Below are positions 44,589-47,972 of a stretch of 47,972 nucleotides of DNA, one piece after another. This stretch comes from Bradyrhizobium hipponense (GTDB taxonomy: Bacteria; Pseudomonadota; Alphaproteobacteria; Rhizobiales; Xanthobacteraceae). Numbering within the stretch: the first letter of the stretch is position 1; each line of letters opens with the position of its first letter. The stretch is taken from NCBI RefSeq assembly GCF_008123965.1, contig NZ_VSTH01000092.1, positions 1 to 47,972 of the forward strand, in the 5' to 3' direction. Both the position numbers and the translations under genes were made by a program. The notes under the pieces are model-generated. The model saw nothing but the letters and a program-made list of their open reading frames with translations. It was not told the DNA's origin and ran no database searches.

Positions 44589-45299
44589 TCAGCCCCTCGG
44601 CCCGCGCAACTGCAGCGCCAGCCTGTCCATCGCTTCAGTCACCTCGCGCCATTGCGACAACCATTTGCGCGGAAAGCGGAAGGTGAGGTCGGCGCCGCCG
44701 ACGCGGTGTTCGGAAAGGCACATGCCCGGGGTGGCCGCGTCGCGCGTGCAACGTGCGGTCAGTGCTGGGCTTGCAGCCGAATAGAGGTCTTCGCCGGCAT
44801 AGGGCGTATCGCTGCGAAACATTCGCATCGTCAGCCCGTCCTCGGGCGTCGTCACGGCCTGGTCGAGATAGCGCGGATAGATCGTGCCGACGCGCTGCTC
44901 CGGCGCCAGCGCATCGTGATGCGCTGCGATCGACAGGAAGATGCGGTCGATCGCTTGCAGCGTCGTATCCACGCTGTCGACGGTGACATGCTTCGGTGGC
45001 CCCGGCGACTCGAGCGAGGGATAAAGGAAGTCGAGGTCGATGCGCTCCTGCGGCCCGGAGTGGCGCTGGATCTTCATTCGGATCGCGGCCGCCGGCAGGT
45101 TGAACAGCGTGCCACCGACGCTCACCGGAAGCTTATCCGGAGCGTTCGCGCCGCCACCGGCGCCCCACGTCGGCCACAACAGATAAGCGACCAGCGCGAT
45201 GGCAATCACCGCGCAACCGCCGCTCAGCGCGATCGGGAGCAAATGAGCCCGGGTTCGCGTGCTGCGGGACGGAGGGGAAGTTGCCGAAAACAACGTCAT
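44589..45299 (-). CDS. Membrane-anchored protein of unknown function
   Basis: 236 residues. A cytoplasmic Ser/Thr/Arg-rich start (SATSPPSRSTRTRAH) is followed by one transmembrane helix (LLPIALSGGCAVIAIALVAYLLW); the rest should lie in the periplasm. That part has a beta-rich look (VSVGGTLFNLPAAAIRMKIQ, RIDLDFLYPSLE), and two Cys (ALTARCTRDAATPGMCLSEH) that may form a disulfide. No family is recognised. The frame has the codon bias of its neighbours. Confidence 0.8.
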   Translation of the reverse strand: MTLFSATSPPSRSTRTRAHLLPIALSGGCAVIAIALVAYLLWPTWGAGGGANAPDKLPVSVGGTLFNLPAAAIRMKIQRHSGPQERIDLDFLYPSLESPGPPKHVTVDSVDTTLQAIDRIFLSIAAHHDALAPEQRVGTIYPRYLDQAVTTPEDGLTMRMFRSDTPYAGEDLYSAASPALTARCTRDAATPGMCLSEHRVGGADLTFRFPRKWLSQWREVTEAMDRLALQLRGPRG

Positions 45300-45522
45300 G
45301 GAGCTTGCGCGATTGAGCCGGAGGTCGGCCGGTGGCCGACGAATCAGCGCGAATATGCCACGCGGCGGCGATTTCGCGGAGGGTTCCTGGCTACCGGGAA
45401 ACGGGAGAGGGCTCTGCGCTGGCGGGGCGGCGGCGTTAACCTTCGCTTAAGGATAATGTAGCGTTAACCGGCACTATTTGTCACAGGAAGACGCCGGCGT
45501 TGCGTAAGGGCGGACCGTTCCG

Positions 45523-45852
45523 ATGACACCTGAAACTTTCAATACTTTCTTCTCGATCTGCATCGGCTTCGCGCTCGCGGGCGCCCTCGTGAACGGATAC
45601 CAAGCCTTGGCGCAGCGGCCCGCCGGCTTCGGGCTGTTGCAGGAGGGCGTGGCCCCCAAGACTTTTGCGGCAGTGCCGTTCCTGGTCTTCGCCGCCCCCT
45701 TCATCATCATGCGCAACACGCTGCGCGGCATGCGGGTGGAAAGCCGCCGTGTCGAGTTCGTGATGATGGCGACCGTCATCGCCGGCTTTTGGAGCATGAT
45801 GAGCGGCACTTTCTTCCTGATGACGCTGCGCGCAGCCGGCGTTCTGACCTGA
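45523..45852 (+). CDS. Small polytopic membrane protein, conserved hypothetical
   Basis: 109 residues with three hydrophobic helices (FFSICIGFALAGALVNGYQA; FAAVPFLVFAAPFIIMRNTL; VMMATVIAGFWSMMSGTFFL). Between helices are RPAGFGLL and GMRVESRRVEF. It resembles an alphaproteobacterial family of unknown function that I cannot name with certainty. Only a moderate ribosome site (AAGGGCGG) lies upstream. The gene before it is divergent, and the gamma carbonic anhydrase gene starts 85 bp downstream. Confidence 0.8.
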   Translation: MTPETFNTFFSICIGFALAGALVNGYQALAQRPAGFGLLQEGVAPKTFAAVPFLVFAAPFIIMRNTLRGMRVESRRVEFVMMATVIAGFWSMMSGTFFLMTLRAAGVLT

Positions 45853-45937
45853 CCTGACCGACGCGGTCGCCCGGGCAGGTGGCTCTTTGCCTGATGCGGC
45901 GCGTTTCGCTATGCAGGTGGCGTGACAGGAGACCCCC

Positions 45938-46468
45938 ATGGCCATCTACGAGCTCGACGGGCAGGCGCCCGATCTTCCCGCCGACGGCAACTATTTCATC
46001 GCGGAGACCGCGACCGTGATCGGCCGCGTACGCCTGAAGCCGGGCGCGAGCGTCTGGTTCGGCGCGGTGCTGCGCGGCGACAATGAGTGGATCGAGATCG
46101 GCGAGGGCGCCAACGTGCAGGACGGTTCGACCTGCCACACCGATCTCGGCTTTCCGCTGGTCGTCGGTAACAACTGCACCGTCGGCCACAACGTCATTTT
46201 GCACGGCTGCACCATCGAGGAGGGCGCGCTCGTCGGCATGGGCTCGATCGTGATGAACGGCGCCAGGATCGGCCGCAACAGCATCGTTGGCGCCGGCTCC
46301 GTCATCACCGAGGGTAAGGAATTTCCCGAGCGCTCCCTGATCATCGGCTCGCCCGCGCGCGTGGTCCGCACGCTTGACGACACCCAGGTGCAGAGGATGG
46401 GGAGCGCGGCAAGATTCTACGTCGCCAACGGCCCGCGCTTCAAGAAGGGCCTGAAGCGGATCGGGTGA
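45938..46468 (+). CDS. Gamma-class carbonic anhydrase family protein (YrdA-like)
   Basis: 176 residues, a left-handed beta-helix of hexapeptide repeats. Zinc ligands are the His residues of DGSTCHTDLG and VGHNVILHGCTIEEG; family landmarks VWFGAVLRGDNEWIEIGEGANVQD are clear in segments. Many members lack detectable anhydrase activity, so the reaction is not certain. AGGAG precedes the ATG at 45938. Confidence 0.93.
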   Translation: MAIYELDGQAPDLPADGNYFIAETATVIGRVRLKPGASVWFGAVLRGDNEWIEIGEGANVQDGSTCHTDLGFPLVVGNNCTVGHNVILHGCTIEEGALVGMGSIVMNGARIGRNSIVGAGSVITEGKEFPERSLIIGSPARVVRTLDDTQVQRMGSAARFYVANGPRFKKGLKRIG

Positions 46469-46537
46469 CATGCACGCCTCGGTGCACCCGGCACCTACAA
46501 GCGTTCCATACCGTAAGAATACCGGTTGAAACATTAG

Positions 46538-47972
46538 CATTACAGTTGTTTTTTTGATTTGAAGTGGGCGCGTTGAGCGGCAGCCTGGTGAGCTCTGCGC
46601 CAGCAAGACCATGCGATGATGTGTGCGGGTCGAATCCGCTTTCGAGCAAGTCTGATAGCGATGCGGCGGATTTCCTGGATTGACCAGCAGATCAGTGGCG
46701 CCGTGGTTATGCTTTGGCTTTTGCCGGGGGGCGCCGTTTCGTTTTTTTGGGCGGTGGCGGGTTAGCGCGATGTCGGATCGCGGCCATCATGGCGAAGGCG
46801 AGCATCACCAAGGACACATGACGGTGCCAGCCATGCCAGGATCTGCTCTCGTTGTGATCGAGCCCGAACTCGTTTTTCGCGGTTTCAAAGCTGTCCTCGA
46901 TCGCCCATCGATGGCCTTCGACCGCGACCAGCGTTTCAATGGCTGTTCCCGCTGGGCACCAGGTGGTGAAGAAGGCGAGGTCATCATCGGCGATGCGACG
47001 ACGGATCAGTAGACCGCGCGTCCACAAACCGTCATTTGCACTGTTGGACTGCTCGGCCTCGAGATCCGCCAATTCGAGATAACACCAATCGTGCAGCCGC
47101 GGTCCTTTGGTTCCGGCTCCCGCCGACAGGCGCTTCCAGTCGGATGAGCGCCGCGTCCGGGCGATGTCTGCGGCCGTACCGGCGACCGGCGGTCGTTTGC
47201 CCCAGGATCGAAACACATGAGCGCTGCTGACCCCAAGCACGTAGCCTTTGCCTGCCCGACGCAGTTGCTGTTCGATGTTGCCAACACCGTAGACGGTATC
47301 ACCGGCAACCCACTTGAATGGTACAGACGCGGCTATCGCGCGTGCGATCATTCTCGTCGCAAGCTTTGGTTTGGTCGCAAAGCCGACATCGGCAGGCACA
47401 TAGGCGGCTTCCAGACGATCTGGATCGTCGGTCCATTCCTTCGGAAGATACAACGCGCGATCGATGAACGCATGGCCATGACGCGAAACGTAGGCAGCGA
47501 AGACGCCGATCTGGCAGTTCGTGATCTTCCCTGCCGAACCAGTGTATTGCCGCGCCACTCCGCATGACGCTTTGCCCTGTTTGAGAAAGCCGGTCTCGTC
47601 GATCACCAGCACTGCATCGTCATCCGCCAAATGTTCGATGACATAGTCGCGCACGATATCGCGCAGGGCATCAGCGTCCCAATCCCCACGGCCCAGAATT
47701 GCCTGCTGCCGCCATGGGCCGGGATCGCCAGCCGCCTCCGCCCGCATCCAACCGGTCTTGCGCTGCTCATCTCCGAGCAGACCTTCCAGGAACAGGCCTG
47801 CATTCGTCGCCACACGCTCTTGCGTGAACAACGGACGTATCCGTTTCTTGATCTCTCGAAGCGACGCCGCCCACAACGCAAGCGTCTCCTCGATCGACGC
47901 TGCTGGCGTCCACGACCTCCGAATCATGGTTACCCATGGATTCAGAAGCCCGCAACAAAAGCAACTGTAATG
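46538..47972 (-). mobile_element. IS701-family insertion sequence
   Basis: The terminal inverted repeats CATTACAGTTG (46538-46548) and CAACTGTAATG (47962-47972) are perfect over 11 bp, then imperfect for several more. The 1435-bp element holds one transposase. The left flank is TTAG; IS701 elements usually duplicate a CTAG-like tetramer, but the right flank is outside the window, so the target duplication cannot be tested. Confidence 0.9.
46707..47927 (-). CDS. IS701-family transposase
   Basis: 406 residues, complete. The DDE residues are placed in AVLVIDETGFLKQGK (first Asp), VAGDTVYGVG (second Asp) and RWAIEDSFETAKNEFGLDHNE (Glu), with the SCGVARQYTGSAGK stretch typical of IS701. The Pro/Lys-rich end (PPPPKKTKRRPPAKAKA) is basic. 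It cuts and pastes the element. An ATG at 47927 is used. No frameshift or stop is seen, so it may be active. Confidence 0.95.
   Translation of the reverse strand: MIRRSWTPAASIEETLALWAASLREIKKRIRPLFTQERVATNAGLFLEGLLGDEQRKTGWMRAEAAGDPGPWRQQAILGRGDWDADALRDIVRDYVIEHLADDDAVLVIDETGFLKQGKASCGVARQYTGSAGKITNCQIGVFAAYVSRHGHAFIDRALYLPKEWTDDPDRLEAAYVPADVGFATKPKLATRMIARAIAASVPFKWVAGDTVYGVGNIEQQLRRAGKGYVLGVSSAHVFRSWGKRPPVAGTAADIARTRRSSDWKRLSAGAGTKGPRLHDWCYLELADLEAEQSNSANDGLWTRGLLIRRRIADDDLAFFTTWCPAGTAIETLVAVEGHRWAIEDSFETAKNEFGLDHNESRSWHGWHRHVSLVMLAFAMMAAIRHRANPPPPKKTKRRPPAKAKA

Overview
The window is GC-rich alphaproteobacterial chromosome. Gene content (CysE followed by a DUF3126-type small protein, an NDUFS6-like zinc-finger protein, caspase-like and gamma-carbonic-anhydrase genes), codon use and many palindromic intergenic repeats of the kind common in Bradyrhizobium/Rhodopseudomonas point to a Bradyrhizobium-like organism. 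This assignment is inferred from sequence familiarity, not from a search. About 41 protein genes, one tRNA, one frameshifted pseudogene, one gene-end remnant and one insertion sequence can be supported.

Layout. 1-980: a cupin protein with a histone-like Lys/Ala tail, palindromic repeats, and a stray 3' end of a nucleoside-transporter gene. 974-4184: a LysR regulator, divergent from an orphan amino-acid-binding protein and a threonine-aldolase-like enzyme. 4185-6833: the intact nucleoside transporter and an MFS exporter. 6962-12097: a minus-strand cluster of circularly permuted ATP-grasp, alpha-E, transglutaminase-like protein, Anbu proteasome-like peptidase and an SDR. 12380-17315: CinA-type domain protein, gpt, a hypothetical protein, a MetE-core-like methyltransferase, a DsbA-fold isomerase and a quinone oxidoreductase. 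17421-29647: enoyl-CoA hydratase, then a peptide/amide-use locus (amidase, two M20 hydrolases, an MlrC/M81 protein, a complete Dpp/Opp-type ABC importer with divergent binding protein, ending in a strong intrinsic terminator). 29877-40395: three polytopic glycosyltransferase-like proteins, a Bcr/CflA-type exporter, tRNA-Leu(UAA), a lipoprotein, an FAD monooxygenase with zf-CHCC partner, an unknown membrane protein and an alpha/beta hydrolase. 40671-46468: cysE, a DUF3126-type gene, a broken thioesterase, a caspase-like secreted protein, two unknown membrane proteins and a gamma carbonic anhydrase. 46538-47972: an IS701-type element whose right end coincides with the window end.

How genes work together. 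The Anbu cluster looks like one functional unit: an ATP-dependent peptide-bond or tagging enzyme, its alpha-E partner, a papain-fold transglutaminase/protease and a self-compartmentalising peptidase. The 18.5-29.6 kb block reads as import of peptides or amides followed by cytoplasmic hydrolysis. The most unusual structural feature is the roughly 95-bp near-duplicate of the nucleoside-transporter 3' end on both sides of the LysR/binding-protein/aldolase segment, which suggests that the segment arrived as a unit. Palindromic repeats sit in most wide gaps between co-directional genes and may shape mRNA processing or termination.
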